A stretch of 32,577 bases of DNA. It comes from Candidatus Daviesbacteria bacterium RIFCSPHIGHO2_02_FULL_39_12 (GTDB lineage: Bacteria; Patescibacteriota; Microgenomatia; Daviesbacterales; UBA10151). The position numbers were made by a program, and so were the translations under genes. The notes beneath the pieces were generated by a model. That model saw nothing but the letters and a program-made list of their open reading frames with translations. It was not told the DNA's origin and did no database searches. How positions within the stretch are numbered: the stretch's first letter is position 1; the number at the start of each line of letters is the position of its first letter. Shown one piece after another: positions 1 through 7,695 of the stretch. Where the stretch lies: contig MFCX01000003.1 in the NCBI GenBank assembly GCA_001777055.1, positions 1 through 32,577 on the forward strand, written 5' to 3'.

Positions 1-559
1 AATAGTTATGGGACGGAATTACCCCTACCATTTTTGACCCTTTCGTTTTGGGTTTGGTATAGTAAGTTTTATTTAGAGATAATAAACCGGTGCTTCAAGA
101 AAAACCAAGAAGCTAGGCCCCCAATGCTAATTTGGAGTATACCTTTAATTTATAAAATTGAGGAAAAGATATTAATCGAGGCTGAAGGTGAGGATAGGGC
201 CCTTATCTATTTGATAGAAGCTGCAAAGCGATTAGAAAAAGGAGGAGCTGATTTTTTGGTAATGCCTTGTAATACATTCTAAACTAGAAACGAATAATAT
301 ACAAATGATAGTGCCACAAGAGTTTGACCAAACCCAATTAGGATATATTATAAACAAATGCGTTCGCGGTGAAAATGATAACAATGATACGGAAAAAGTG
401 AAAAAGATAATCAATGCATTTAGCGATAGTGACGTTAAAACAGTAATTTTAGCTTGCACTGATTTGCAACTGCTTCAATTAGTGCATCCTAAGGTTACTA
501 TTTATGATAGTATGAAAATTCTGGCCGATGCAATAACAGAAGAAATTTTAAAGTTATGA
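1..559 (+). pseudogene. Aspartate/glutamate racemase remnant, frameshifted with internal deletion
   Basis: Two pieces in different frames read as one amino-acid racemase (aspartate/glutamate racemase family, which interconverts D- and L-acids with two cysteines). The first, about 67-282, contains an EIINRCFKK-like helix, then PPMLIWSIPL and the first catalytic-cysteine motif MPCNT, where it ends. The second, about 284-559, is in frame 2 and contains MIVPQEFDQ, the second cysteine motif LACTD and the family C-terminus YDSMKILADAI. Joined they give about 165 residues, against roughly 230 for the family. About 55-60 residues between the two cysteine motifs are therefore missing, and the N-terminal GGMGP loop is not recognisable upstream. 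The last stop overlaps the proS start (ATGA). A decayed gene is most likely; an assembly error is possible but would not explain the missing block. Confidence 0.8.
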
Positions 560-2271
560 AATATTCAAAACTTTTTCCTAAAACAATAAAACAAACTCCA
601 TCTGATGCCACGCTGGTGTCTCATCAATTATTGTATCGGGCAGGGTTTATCAGAGAGTCTGCTGCCGGAAGATACTACATGCTTCCTTTGGGGATGCGGG
701 TACAACAAAAAATCCAAAAAATTATTAAAGAAGACATGGACAAAGCAGGGGGTCAGGAAATGATTACTCCTGTTTTACACCCTAAAGCTTTATGGGCAGA
801 AACCAATAGAACCGCCTCAGTAGGATTTGAGTTGATGACTATTAAAGACAGAAGTGAAATGGAATTTGTTTTAGGCGGGACAGCCGAGGAAATGTTTGTG
901 GATTTAATGAGAAAATTTCAAATAAGTTATAAAGATTTACCTCTTAATTTATACCAATTCTCTACTAAATTTAGAGATGAATTGAGGGCACGTGGAGGAT
1001 TGCTTCGGGTCCGTGAGTTTTTAATGAAGGATGCTTATTCTTTTGATGTTTCAGAAGAGGAATTTAAGGTGACTTATAAATTAATGGAGGAAACATATAA
1101 AGAAATCTTTGATAGGGTGGGACTTAAGACTCTGAAAGTGGCCGCTGATAATGGTTATATAGGAGGGGAATATTGTCATGAATTTGTAGTGGAAAGTGAA
1201 ATTGGAGAAAGTAAATTCTTTGTTAACCCTGATAATTCATATTGCGCTCATGAAGATATAGCCCAATTTATCCCGGCTAAGAAAAATATTATGGAAGAAG
1301 AAAAACCCCTACAAGAAGTTGATGCCGTCCGTGGTACTACCATGGAAGATGGGGTTAAGTTGCATAACATGCCGCTCTGGCAACAAATCAAGGATGTGCT
1401 GTTTATAGATGAAAAAGGCAGATTCATTTTGGCAATTATCAGGGGAGACTTTGATGTCAATGAGGTTAAGTTACTTCATGCAATTCAAGCTTATCAGTTA
1501 AGATACGCCACAGAAGAAGAGATCAGAAACAAAATCCATTCCGAACCTGGATTTATTTCTCCTGTCGGAATTAAAGATATAGTGGGAAAAGATGTAGAGC
1601 TTTTAATTGTAGCTGATGAATCCTTGCATACCATTAAAAACGCCTATGGCGGAGCCAATAAAAAGCATAAGGATTTACTGAACATGAATTTAGGGAGAGA
1701 TTATAAGCCTGATATAACCGCAGATATTGCGCTAACTAAAGAAGGATACATGGCAGCGGATGGCAGCGGTCCGCTAAAAGCAAAAAGAGGAATAGAAGTT
1801 GGAAATATTTTCCAGCTTGGGTTTTATTATTCATCCAAAATGAAAGGTGCAGACTTTATTGATAAAAATGGTAAGCCTCAGCCTTATTATATGGGTTGTT
1901 ATGGTATTGGATTAGGCAGAACACTTGCTGCTATTGTTGAAGTATTTCATGATGATAAAGGGATTATATGGCCGGAGGCAGTAGCGCCTTATTCAGTACA
2001 TTTGGTGGGGCTGGATTTGGCAGATGAGCAGGTTAGGGAGGAAGCTGAAAAAGTATATAAGTTACTTCAAGCGGAAGGAATAGAGGTGTTATTTGATGAT
2101 AGAGAAGAAGTTTCAGCAGGTAGCAAATTTGCAGATACTGATTTAATTGGTATACCTTTCAGGGTAGTAATTTCCAAAAAAACTAAAGAAAGGCTGGAAG
2201 TTAAAAGGAGATCAGAGAAAGAGACGAGTTTTTTAGACCTTCAGGATTTCCTAAAGGAGGTTAAAAACTAA
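556..2271 (+). CDS. proS: Prolyl-tRNA synthetase, bacterial type with editing domain
   Basis: Attaches proline to tRNA-Pro in the cytoplasm. At 571 residues it is the usual length of the bacterial (E. coli-like) class II enzyme. Motif 2 is seen near residue 137 (TKFRDELRARGG) and motif 3 near residue 446 (MGCYGIGLGRT). Between them, about residues 235-385, lies an INS (YbaK-like) editing domain with the conserved GANKKHKDLLNMNLGRD stretch near residue 364; this domain normally hydrolyses Ala-tRNA-Pro. The C-terminal anticodon-binding domain follows (VHLVGLDLAD, then LFDDREEVSAGSKFADTDLI). The ATG overlaps the stop of the racemase remnant by four bases. An 8-base Shine-Dalgarno for the next gene lies within its last codons. 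Confidence 0.97.
   Translation: MKYSKLFPKTIKQTPSDATLVSHQLLYRAGFIRESAAGRYYMLPLGMRVQQKIQKIIKEDMDKAGGQEMITPVLHPKALWAETNRTASVGFELMTIKDRSEMEFVLGGTAEEMFVDLMRKFQISYKDLPLNLYQFSTKFRDELRARGGLLRVREFLMKDAYSFDVSEEEFKVTYKLMEETYKEIFDRVGLKTLKVAADNGYIGGEYCHEFVVESEIGESKFFVNPDNSYCAHEDIAQFIPAKKNIMEEEKPLQEVDAVRGTTMEDGVKLHNMPLWQQIKDVLFIDEKGRFILAIIRGDFDVNEVKLLHAIQAYQLRYATEEEIRNKIHSEPGFISPVGIKDIVGKDVELLIVADESLHTIKNAYGGANKKHKDLLNMNLGRDYKPDITADIALTKEGYMAADGSGPLKAKRGIEVGNIFQLGFYYSSKMKGADFIDKNGKPQPYYMGCYGIGLGRTLAAIVEVFHDDKGIIWPEAVAPYSVHLVGLDLADEQVREEAEKVYKLLQAEGIEVLFDDREEVSAGSKFADTDLIGIPFRVVISKKTKERLEVKRRSEKETSFLDLQDFLKEVKN
2253..2260 (+). promoter_or_regulatory. Strong Shine-Dalgarno AAAGGAGG before the 77-residue gene
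   Basis: AAAGGAGG lies 12 bases before the ATG at 2273 and within the end of proS. It supports translation of the small unknown gene that follows and fixes its start. Confidence 0.7.
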
Positions 2272-2272
2272 A

Positions 2273-2506
2273 ATGTCAGAACAAGAGCCTAGTAATGTTA
2301 TATCTTTGGACAAATATGGTGACAGAAGAGCTCGAGTGGTAGGACAGCCAAGAGTTTGGCGCGTGGATGGGAATCCGGCTGATGCTTTAAGAGGAAGGTT
2401 TATAACCGCTGACCCCCGGTTACTAAAAGTCCGATATGCTCCCCGCACTTCAGGGTCAAAAGGTAAAAGCGGTATCCATACAGCCGAGGATGAACCAATT
2501 GCCTGA
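2273..2506 (+). CDS. Hypothetical basic 77-residue protein
   Basis: I do not recognise this protein. It is small and basic, rich in Arg, Gly and Pro (for example RRARVVGQPRVWRVDG and YAPRTSGSKGKSG), with no membrane segment, signal peptide or Cys motif. It begins one base after the proS stop and has a near-perfect Shine-Dalgarno (2253-2260), so it is probably translated as part of the proS unit. The antisense strand also carries an open frame over 2251-2526, but without such a ribosome site. A disordered or RNA-contacting protein would fit the composition; that is only a guess. Confidence 0.6.
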   Translation: MSEQEPSNVISLDKYGDRRARVVGQPRVWRVDGNPADALRGRFITADPRLLKVRYAPRTSGSKGKSGIHTAEDEPIA

Positions 2507-2515
2507 ATCATTGAT

Positions 2516-2544
2516 TTTACATTCACTTTCTGTTAAATTATCAT
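2516..2544 (+). promoter_or_regulatory. Promoter of tig, predicted leaderless
   Basis: TTTACA (2516-2521), a 17-base spacer and TATCAT (2539-2544) are followed by only six bases before the ATG at 2551. With normal sigma-70 geometry the transcript would start at or next to the A of the start codon. No Shine-Dalgarno is present between them. Confidence 0.55.
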
Positions 2545-2550
2545 TCAGCT

Positions 2551-3618
2551 ATGATACAGAAAAATATTACTACTCAACCCAAAAGTATTGTTGAGGTAAC
2601 TATTACAGTGCCTTGGGTGGATTTACAACCCAACTGGGATCAGACATTACAAAGAATGGCAGCCGATGTTGAGCTTTCCGGCTTCAGAAAAGGCCAGGCG
2701 CCAATGTCTTTGGTGGAACAGCAATTAGGTAGCAGGTTGCAGGATGAGGTATTAAAAACTACCATGCCGAATTTCCTAATTGAAGCTTTGAAAGGCACAG
2801 ACATTATTCCTATTGACTATCCTCAGTACCAATTAATTTCTTTTACCAAAGATAATCAGTTACAGTTTAAGGCTACTGTTACTAATAGACCTAAAGTGAC
2901 AGTCGGCAATTATAAGGTAATCAAAGCCACAAGGCCCGACATAAAACCTGTGACTGATGAGGAAGCGCAAAAGGTTATTGACGATTTGTTTAAAAGATGG
3001 AAAGTGAGACAGCCCTCAGCCAGCCAGGGTGGGTCGATTAACTTCCAACAGTCTGTCGGTCAGCCCTCAGCTAACCCGGTAAGTCAGGATGCTGCTGCAC
3101 CTGATGATGAGTTTGCCAAAGCGATGGGGGCAATCAGCTTGACTGATTTAAAAACTAAAATCAAAAAGGATTTGGAGGCTAATGTTACCTACAATAATGA
3201 GTTAGATTATGAGGAAAATATTTTACAGGAGGTGGAAAAAATTACCACAGTAGAATTGCCTGATATCCTGATTCAGGACGAACTAAACAGGATGTTGGTT
3301 TCTCTGCAAAGAAGGGTAGCTGATATGGGATTACTGCTTGAGGATTACTTAAAGGGTCAGGGAAAAACTTTAGAGCAAATTAAAAATGAGTGGAAGCCTC
3401 AGGCAGAGAAAAATGTCAGAATGGAACTTGGTTTGGCGGAAATTGCCAGGATGGAGAATGTGTCAATTTCTGATGCAGAATTACAGGCAGAAGTAGACAA
3501 AATTCAGGATGCCAGGGTAAAAAAGCAGTTTGAAGCACAAGAACCGAGATTACATTTACGCCATGCATTAAGACAAACAAGAACATTGGATTTGCTGAAG
3601 AAAATGGTAGGCGTGTAA
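2551..3618 (+). CDS. tig: Trigger factor lacking the PPIase domain
   Basis: Ribosome-associated chaperone that shields nascent chains at the exit tunnel. The N-terminal ribosome-binding domain carries the signature GFRKGQAP (about residue 43), and the C-terminal helical substrate-binding arms run from about residue 183 (DDEFAKAMG) to the end. The protein is 355 residues, while typical trigger factors have about 430. Between the two domains, where the FKBP-type PPIase normally sits, there is only a Q/S/P-rich linker at about residues 151-182 whose DNA repeats CAGCCCTCAGC at two places. The gene follows a 44-base gap, seems to have its own leaderless promoter, and its stop abuts the ATG of the HIT gene. 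Confidence 0.93.
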   Translation: MIQKNITTQPKSIVEVTITVPWVDLQPNWDQTLQRMAADVELSGFRKGQAPMSLVEQQLGSRLQDEVLKTTMPNFLIEALKGTDIIPIDYPQYQLISFTKDNQLQFKATVTNRPKVTVGNYKVIKATRPDIKPVTDEEAQKVIDDLFKRWKVRQPSASQGGSINFQQSVGQPSANPVSQDAAAPDDEFAKAMGAISLTDLKTKIKKDLEANVTYNNELDYEENILQEVEKITTVELPDILIQDELNRMLVSLQRRVADMGLLLEDYLKGQGKTLEQIKNEWKPQAEKNVRMELGLAEIARMENVSISDAELQAEVDKIQDARVKKQFEAQEPRLHLRHALRQTRTLDLLKKMVGV

Positions 3619-3951
3619 ATGGATAATTGTCTCTTCTGCAAAATAATCAAAAAAGAGATTCCAAAAGAGTTCGACTATGAGTCAGAAAACTTGGTAGTTT
3701 TTCCTGATATTAATCCTTCAGCGGATTCGCACCTTTTGATAGTGCCAAAAAAGCACATTGGGGGAGTTGAAGAGTTGAGTCAAGACAACAAAGATTTACT
3801 GGCTGAAATTTATGAGACAGCTAATGCGTTAGTAAAAAAGAAAAATCTGCAAAATAGTTTATATAGAATAGTGGTAAATGGCGGTAAAGCTCAGCATGTT
3901 CCCCACTTGCATTTTCATTTCCTGGGCGGGCAATGGAAAAAAATGGTATAA
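3619..3951 (+). CDS. HIT-family nucleotide-binding hydrolase
   Basis: A histidine triad protein of 110 residues, the usual size of Hint/HinT-like nucleoside phosphoramidases or dinucleotide hydrolases. It has the N-terminal CLFC zinc-type pair (Cys4, Cys7), the VFPDINPSADSHLLIVPKKH strand region, and the triad HVPHLHFHFLGG at about residues 91-102. It begins directly after the tig stop and is presumably cotranscribed with it. The natural substrate cannot be told from sequence; purine nucleoside phosphoramidates are typical for the family. Confidence 0.93.
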   Translation: MDNCLFCKIIKKEIPKEFDYESENLVVFPDINPSADSHLLIVPKKHIGGVEELSQDNKDLLAEIYETANALVKKKNLQNSLYRIVVNGGKAQHVPHLHFHFLGGQWKKMV

Positions 3952-3952
3952 T
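3944..3952 (+). promoter_or_regulatory. Extended -10 promoter upstream of rpsU
   Basis: TGGTATAAT (extended -10, TG-n-TATAAT) overlaps the last codons of the HIT gene. A transcript starting about seven bases downstream would have a leader of about 40 bases before rpsU. No convincing -35 hexamer is seen, as is common for extended -10 promoters. Confidence 0.55.
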
Positions 3953-3980
3953 TTTTAAAGTCTTAGGCAAAATAGTAAAA

Positions 3981-3988
3981 AGGAGGTG
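3981..3988 (+). promoter_or_regulatory. Strong Shine-Dalgarno AGGAGGTG of rpsU
   Basis: AGGAGGTG, complementary to the 16S rRNA 3' end, lies 11 bases before the rpsU ATG. It contrasts with the apparently leaderless starts elsewhere in the window. Confidence 0.75.
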
Positions 3989-3999
3989 TTTTTAAGTTT

Positions 4000-4197
4000 A
4001 TGTCAATAATTGTCAGAGCGAATCCAGGTGACAGTACCGATGCTGTCATTAGAAAATTTCAAAAAAAGGTGGTTGCTGAAGGATTGGTGCAAGAGATAAG
4101 AGACAGGTCTGTGTATAAAAAACCCTCTCAGAAACGCCAGGAATATTTGGCAGAGAGAAGACGCAAAATCATGAGGGCCAGAAGGTATAGCAGTTAA
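4000..4197 (+). CDS. rpsU: Small ribosomal subunit protein bS21
   Basis: A 65-residue basic protein with the bS21 pattern: an N-terminal strand MSIIVRANPGDS, the helix DAVIRKFQKKVVAEGLVQEIRD, and a basic tail with RRRKIMRARR. bS21 binds the 30S platform near the anti-Shine-Dalgarno region and affects initiation. It has its own probable promoter and a strong Shine-Dalgarno. The gene that usually follows, yqeY, is present only as a broken remnant at 4203-4314, and ybeY comes next. The length is in the normal range of 58-71 residues. Confidence 0.95.
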   Translation: MSIIVRANPGDSTDAVIRKFQKKVVAEGLVQEIRDRSVYKKPSQKRQEYLAERRRKIMRARRYSS

Positions 4198-4202
4198 TTT
4201 TA

Positions 4203-4314
4203 ATGTCCATTGATCAAATTCAGCAAGATTTAAAAAACGCCCAGTTAGCAAGAAACCGAAGCAAAGGTTTTAGAAGGGTACCTGCCGCAACAACTCACAA
4301 ATGAGGGATTATGA
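4203..4314 (+). pseudogene. yqeY: yqeY (GatB/YqeY-domain) remnant, internally deleted and frameshifted
   Basis: An ATG at 4203 opens a reading frame starting MSIDQIQQDLKNAQLARN, the typical YqeY N-terminus. From 4258 the next frame reads EAKVLEGYLPQQLTNEGL and then stops (TGA at 4312-4314); this matches the EAxxLExYLPxQL segment about two thirds along normal YqeY proteins (about 150 residues). Only some 37 residues remain, in two frames. Around 60-70 residues have been lost from the middle, and the C-terminal tail is gone as well. The location directly after rpsU is the classical place for yqeY. The remnant stop overlaps the ybeY ATG by four bases. Confidence 0.8.
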
Positions 4315-4721
4315 TCAATATCATTGTAAATTCCGATCCAAGATATAACGTTAATAAAACCTCTATCAAGAATACGGTTTTGCAGATTTTGCAAAAGCAC
4401 CGCATTAATGGGAAAATTGAGCTGGGAGTCAGCATCGTAGGAGATCGGAAAATGCATGAGCTGAACCGCAAATACCGAGGCGTTGATTCGACTACGGATA
4501 TTTTATCCTTTGCCTTGGAGGATGTCAGTCAGTCCAGTTTACAACACGTGCCCAGGATTGGTTTTGTGGCAGCGCCGGATAGGTGGTTGAGGCTGGGTGA
4601 CATTATGATTTCCTATCCCCAAGTTTTAGAAGATGCGGCAATGGACGGAATTGCTGTGGATGAGGAAATCCGAAGTTTGGTAGAACATGGTGTGAATCAT
4701 TTGCTGGGTATTCACCATTAA
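4311..4721 (+). CDS. ybeY: Endoribonuclease YbeY (16S rRNA maturation)
   Basis: Metal-dependent single-strand RNase for 16S rRNA 3'-end processing and ribosome quality control. At 136 residues it is slightly shorter than the E. coli protein (155). It shows the conserved KMHELNRKYRGVDSTTDILS stretch (about residues 47-66), the GDIMIS strand, and at the extreme C-terminus the H3xH5xH zinc motif HGVNHLLGIHH with His126, His130 and His136. The protein ends exactly on the last zinc ligand, so the usual tail after this motif is absent. It follows rpsU and the yqeY remnant, with the dnaX start 10 bases on. Confidence 0.93.
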   Translation: MINIIVNSDPRYNVNKTSIKNTVLQILQKHRINGKIELGVSIVGDRKMHELNRKYRGVDSTTDILSFALEDVSQSSLQHVPRIGFVAAPDRWLRLGDIMISYPQVLEDAAMDGIAVDEEIRSLVEHGVNHLLGIHH

Positions 4722-4731
4722 TTACGATGAT

Positions 4732-6297
4732 ATGGCAAACCAACAACAGAATACCGCTTTCTATTTAAAGTACCGCCCCCAATCTTTGGATGAGATAATT
4801 GGTCAAACGTCTGTAAAAAAAATACTCCTTTCAGCTTTTGGGCAACAGAGATTAGCTCATGCCTATCTGTTTGTAGGACCCAGAGGCACCGGTAAAACTT
4901 CCACGGCCAGGATTTTGGCAAAGATGGTTAATTGTGAGAGTCTAGAGTCTAGTGACAAGAGTCTAGAGGGACAAAAGTCTAGATTCTCGACTCTAGCGAC
5001 TAGTCACTACCCATGTAATAAATGTTCTATATGTTTGAGTATAACGGATGGGAGTAATTTAGACCTTATAGAAATTGATGCTGCTTCAAATAGGGGGATA
5101 GAAGATATCAGATTCCTAAGAGAAAACATTAAACTTTCTCCTAGTGGCGCCGGAAAAAGAGTTTACATCATAGATGAAGTGCATATGTTAACTACTGAAG
5201 CTTTTAATGCTCTTTTGAAAACTTTGGAAGAACCACCCGGTCATGCCCTTTTTATCCTGGCCACAACAGAAGTTTCTAAAATACCTCAGACTATTCTCTC
5301 GCGGGTGCAAAGGCTGGATTTTAAGCTAGCTACACAAGCAGAGCTTTTAGAGGCTTTAAATAAGGTAGTAAAGACAGAAAAAATTGACATTGATGAGGAA
5401 GGTTTGAAGTCTATAGTGAAGAAAGCAGATGGATCTTTTAGGGATGGCATAAAGTTTTTAGACCAGGTTTCTTCTATAGGCGGAAAGATAACCTCTCAGT
5501 TAATAGCAGAAAATCTTAAATTCTCACAGTTTGATGATCTTTTAGATACTTTATCCAGTTTAGCAAGTAAAGATATTAAAAAAAGTTTATTAAATCTTTT
5601 AAATCAGTTACAAGAAGGCTTTGATGCAAAAGAATTATTATTTTCCTATATGGAACAGATGAGAAATTTGATGTTTATTAAAAATGGTTTAGGAGAAGCT
5701 TTAGTAAAGCCTCATCTAATAGAGGAGAAATATCAAAACCTAATTAAACTTGCTGAGCAATTTACCAGTCAAGATTTAATCAGAAACTTAGATATTTTAC
5801 AAAATGCTTTAAGTAAACTTAAATTTACCTCAATTCCGTCATTACCATTAGAACTGGCAGTAGTAGAGATATGTGCTGATTCTCCATCTTCTATCCTCGA
5901 AAGTCCACCTTCTATCATCGATCATCCATCGTCAAATTCTGATTCCTCAGATTTATCTAAAATTAAAGAAAAGTGGACCTACATTTGTGAGACTATCCGG
6001 CCATATAACTTTTCTTTGGAAGCGCTCCTTCGTTCTATTAGCATCAAGGAAGTGACAGATACGTTAGTGTTAATTGAAGCGCCTTATTCCTTTCATCAAA
6101 GAATTTTAGAAGCTCCTAAAAATAGGGATCTTTTGGAATCAATATTATCTGATATTTTAGGAAGGAAAATAAAGATTTCTGCTGTTTTGGGCAGCAGACC
6201 TCAAAGAAAAGAAGATATTGCCAATATTGAGGTAGCAGCGGATGATGAAATAATTAGGGCAGCCGCAGAGATTTTTAACTCAGACTCTGTAAACTGA
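4732..6297 (+). CDS. dnaX: DNA polymerase III subunit gamma/tau
   Basis: AAA+ subunit of the clamp loader that opens and loads the sliding clamp. The protein has 521 residues. Walker A is GPRGTGKTSTA near residue 50, the zinc-binding module has Cys68, Cys95, Cys98 and Cys101, Walker B is IIDEVHML near residue 147, and ILSRVQR near residue 188 carries the arginine finger. Between the first and second zinc cysteines a stretch of about 20 extra residues (ESLESSDKSLEGQKSRFSTL) is encoded by an AGTCTAGA-rich repeat cluster. A Ser/Pro linker at about residues 384-405 is encoded by two 21-base direct repeats. The C-terminal part after the linker is a short tau-like domain. No in-phase E. coli-type slippery heptamer was seen. 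Confidence 0.95.
   Translation: MANQQQNTAFYLKYRPQSLDEIIGQTSVKKILLSAFGQQRLAHAYLFVGPRGTGKTSTARILAKMVNCESLESSDKSLEGQKSRFSTLATSHYPCNKCSICLSITDGSNLDLIEIDAASNRGIEDIRFLRENIKLSPSGAGKRVYIIDEVHMLTTEAFNALLKTLEEPPGHALFILATTEVSKIPQTILSRVQRLDFKLATQAELLEALNKVVKTEKIDIDEEGLKSIVKKADGSFRDGIKFLDQVSSIGGKITSQLIAENLKFSQFDDLLDTLSSLASKDIKKSLLNLLNQLQEGFDAKELLFSYMEQMRNLMFIKNGLGEALVKPHLIEEKYQNLIKLAEQFTSQDLIRNLDILQNALSKLKFTSIPSLPLELAVVEICADSPSSILESPPSIIDHPSSNSDSSDLSKIKEKWTYICETIRPYNFSLEALLRSISIKEVTDTLVLIEAPYSFHQRILEAPKNRDLLESILSDILGRKIKISAVLGSRPQRKEDIANIEVAADDEIIRAAAEIFNSDSVN
4939..5009 (+). repeat. AGTCTAGA repeat cluster inside dnaX
   Basis: AGTCTAGA occurs at 4939-4946, 4960-4967 and 4976-4983, with AGTCTAGT at 4946-4953. 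Inverted copies follow: TAGAGTC (4943-4949) with GACTCTA (4989-4995), and TAGTGAC (4950-4956) with GTCACTA (5003-5009). The array is in frame and lengthens the zinc-binding loop of DnaX. Confidence 0.8.
5883..5924 (+). repeat. Two 21-base direct repeats in the dnaX linker
   Basis: Units at 5883-5903 and 5904-5924 share most bases (TCCATCTTCTATCCTCGAAA and TCCACCTTCTATCATCGATC). Each encodes seven residues (SSILESP-like, PSIIDHP-like), so duplication keeps the frame. They lie in the flexible linker before the C-terminal domain. Confidence 0.65.
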
Positions 6298-6399
6298 TAC
6301 TTTAACAAAAAAGGACAGGTGCCAACCTAATCCACCTCGAAGGTGATCTCTTTTAATAATTGACAATTTGAGAGAGAAAAGTTAATAATATCCACATTC
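6298..6399 (+). promoter_or_regulatory. dnaX-glyA intergenic region with repeat fragment and glyA promoter
   Basis: CACCTCGAAGGTG (6333-6345) is a small inverted repeat that resembles CCTCGAAG/CTTCGAGG pieces inside purL. It is preceded by AGGT-gcca-ACCT. Further on, TTGACA (6360-6365), a 17-base spacer and TAATAA (6383-6388), or alternatively TAATAT (6386-6391), form a good promoter ending 8-11 bases before the glyA ATG. The transcript would have almost no leader. Confidence 0.5.
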
Positions 6400-7692
6400 A
6401 TGGCATCAAAGGTTTTTAAATTAATTGCAGAAGAAGCACACCGTCAAAAATATGAACTGGAAATGATACCCTCTGAAAATTATGTTTCAGAAAACGTTCT
6501 AAAAGCTTTAGGTTCAATTTTGACTAATAAATACTCTGAAGGTTTTCCGCATACCCGCTACTATGGGGGAAATGAGATCATTGATAAAATTGAAATTTAT
6601 GCTGCTGATTTAGCTAAAAAATTGTTTAAAGTTCCCCTTGCTTTTATCCAGCCTTATTCAGGATCTCCTGCCAATATGGCGATAACTATGGCAGTTTGCG
6701 AGCCGGGGGATGTGGTTATGGGATTATCATTATCCTCAGGCGGACATTTAACTCATGGAGCGAAATTTTCCTTTTCCAGTATTTTCTATAAAGCTGTAAA
6801 TTATGAAGTTCGAGGAGATGATTGGAGAATTGATTTTAATCAGCTGGAAGAGTTGGCAAAAAAGCATAAACCAAAGTTGATTTGGGCAGGCACCACTGCT
6901 TACCCATATAAATTGGATTACAAGAAGTTTAGAAAAATTGCAGATATGGTGGGAGCGACTTTAGTTGCGGATTGCTCCCATATTACTGGACTAATAGTTG
7001 GCGGTATTCATGAATCCCCGGTATCTTATGTAGATATTGTAATGACAACTACCCACAAGACCTTAAGAGGTCCAAGAGGAGCCTTGATCTTGGTAACAGA
7101 AAGAGGATTAAAGAAGGATCCGGAAATAAAGACAAAGATTCAAAGGGCCATAATTCCAGGTATACAGGGTGGACCTCATAATCACCAAACAGCAGCCATA
7201 GCCGTAAGTTTGGAAGAGGCTTTAAAACCCTCGTTTAAAAAATACGCCGCACAAATTGCCAAAAATGCCGAGGTTTTGGCAAAAGAATTAGGAACCGTTT
7301 CTGAAACCCACTTGATACTCTTGGGTTTGACTGATTATGGATACGGATTGGGATACCAAGCGCAGTATGCCTTGGAGGAAGCAGGAATCACAATTAATAA
7401 AAACACTATCCCGGGAGAACCTGCCTCCCCATTTTATCCTTCTGGGATAAGGCTTGGGACACCGGCTTTGACCACCAGAGGTATGAAGGGAAAAGACATG
7501 GTAAAAATTGCAGGTTGGATTAAAAGAGCTTTGGAAGAAATAAGAGGTTTGGATTTACCAAAAGAACAGGAGAAAAGAAAAGATTTCTTGAGGAAGGCGA
7601 AGTTGAAACTTAAAGGAAATAAAAATTTAAAACAAATAAGAAAAGAAGTGGAGATTTTTGCTGGAAAATTCCCCGTTCCTGGTGTAAAATGA
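6400..7692 (+). CDS. glyA: Serine hydroxymethyltransferase
   Basis: PLP enzyme converting serine and tetrahydrofolate to glycine and 5,10-methylene-THF, the main source of one-carbon units. At 430 residues it is full length. It shows MIPSENYVS (about residues 23-31), NKYSEGFPHTRYYGG (about 48-62), and the PLP-lysine motif TTTHKTLRGPRG with Lys near residue 220. The expected GGPH loop (GIQGGPHNHQ) follows. folD starts three bases after the stop, so the pair forms a one-carbon operon feeding purine formylation by the purN and purH products encoded further along. Confidence 0.97.
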   Translation: MASKVFKLIAEEAHRQKYELEMIPSENYVSENVLKALGSILTNKYSEGFPHTRYYGGNEIIDKIEIYAADLAKKLFKVPLAFIQPYSGSPANMAITMAVCEPGDVVMGLSLSSGGHLTHGAKFSFSSIFYKAVNYEVRGDDWRIDFNQLEELAKKHKPKLIWAGTTAYPYKLDYKKFRKIADMVGATLVADCSHITGLIVGGIHESPVSYVDIVMTTTHKTLRGPRGALILVTERGLKKDPEIKTKIQRAIIPGIQGGPHNHQTAAIAVSLEEALKPSFKKYAAQIAKNAEVLAKELGTVSETHLILLGLTDYGYGLGYQAQYALEEAGITINKNTIPGEPASPFYPSGIRLGTPALTTRGMKGKDMVKIAGWIKRALEEIRGLDLPKEQEKRKDFLRKAKLKLKGNKNLKQIRKEVEIFAGKFPVPGVK

Positions 7693-7695
7693 GGT

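Noticed and set aside
2251..2526. Antisense 91-residue frame opposite the small gene after proS
   Set aside because: The plus-strand frame has a strong Shine-Dalgarno and operon position; the antisense frame has neither.
5578..5585. A7G run in dnaX as a programmed frameshift site for gamma/tau
   Set aside because: The run reads AAA AAA AGT in frame, not the phased A AAA AAG heptamer, and no downstream stem or early stop arrangement typical of gamma was identified. Transcriptional slippage cannot be excluded.
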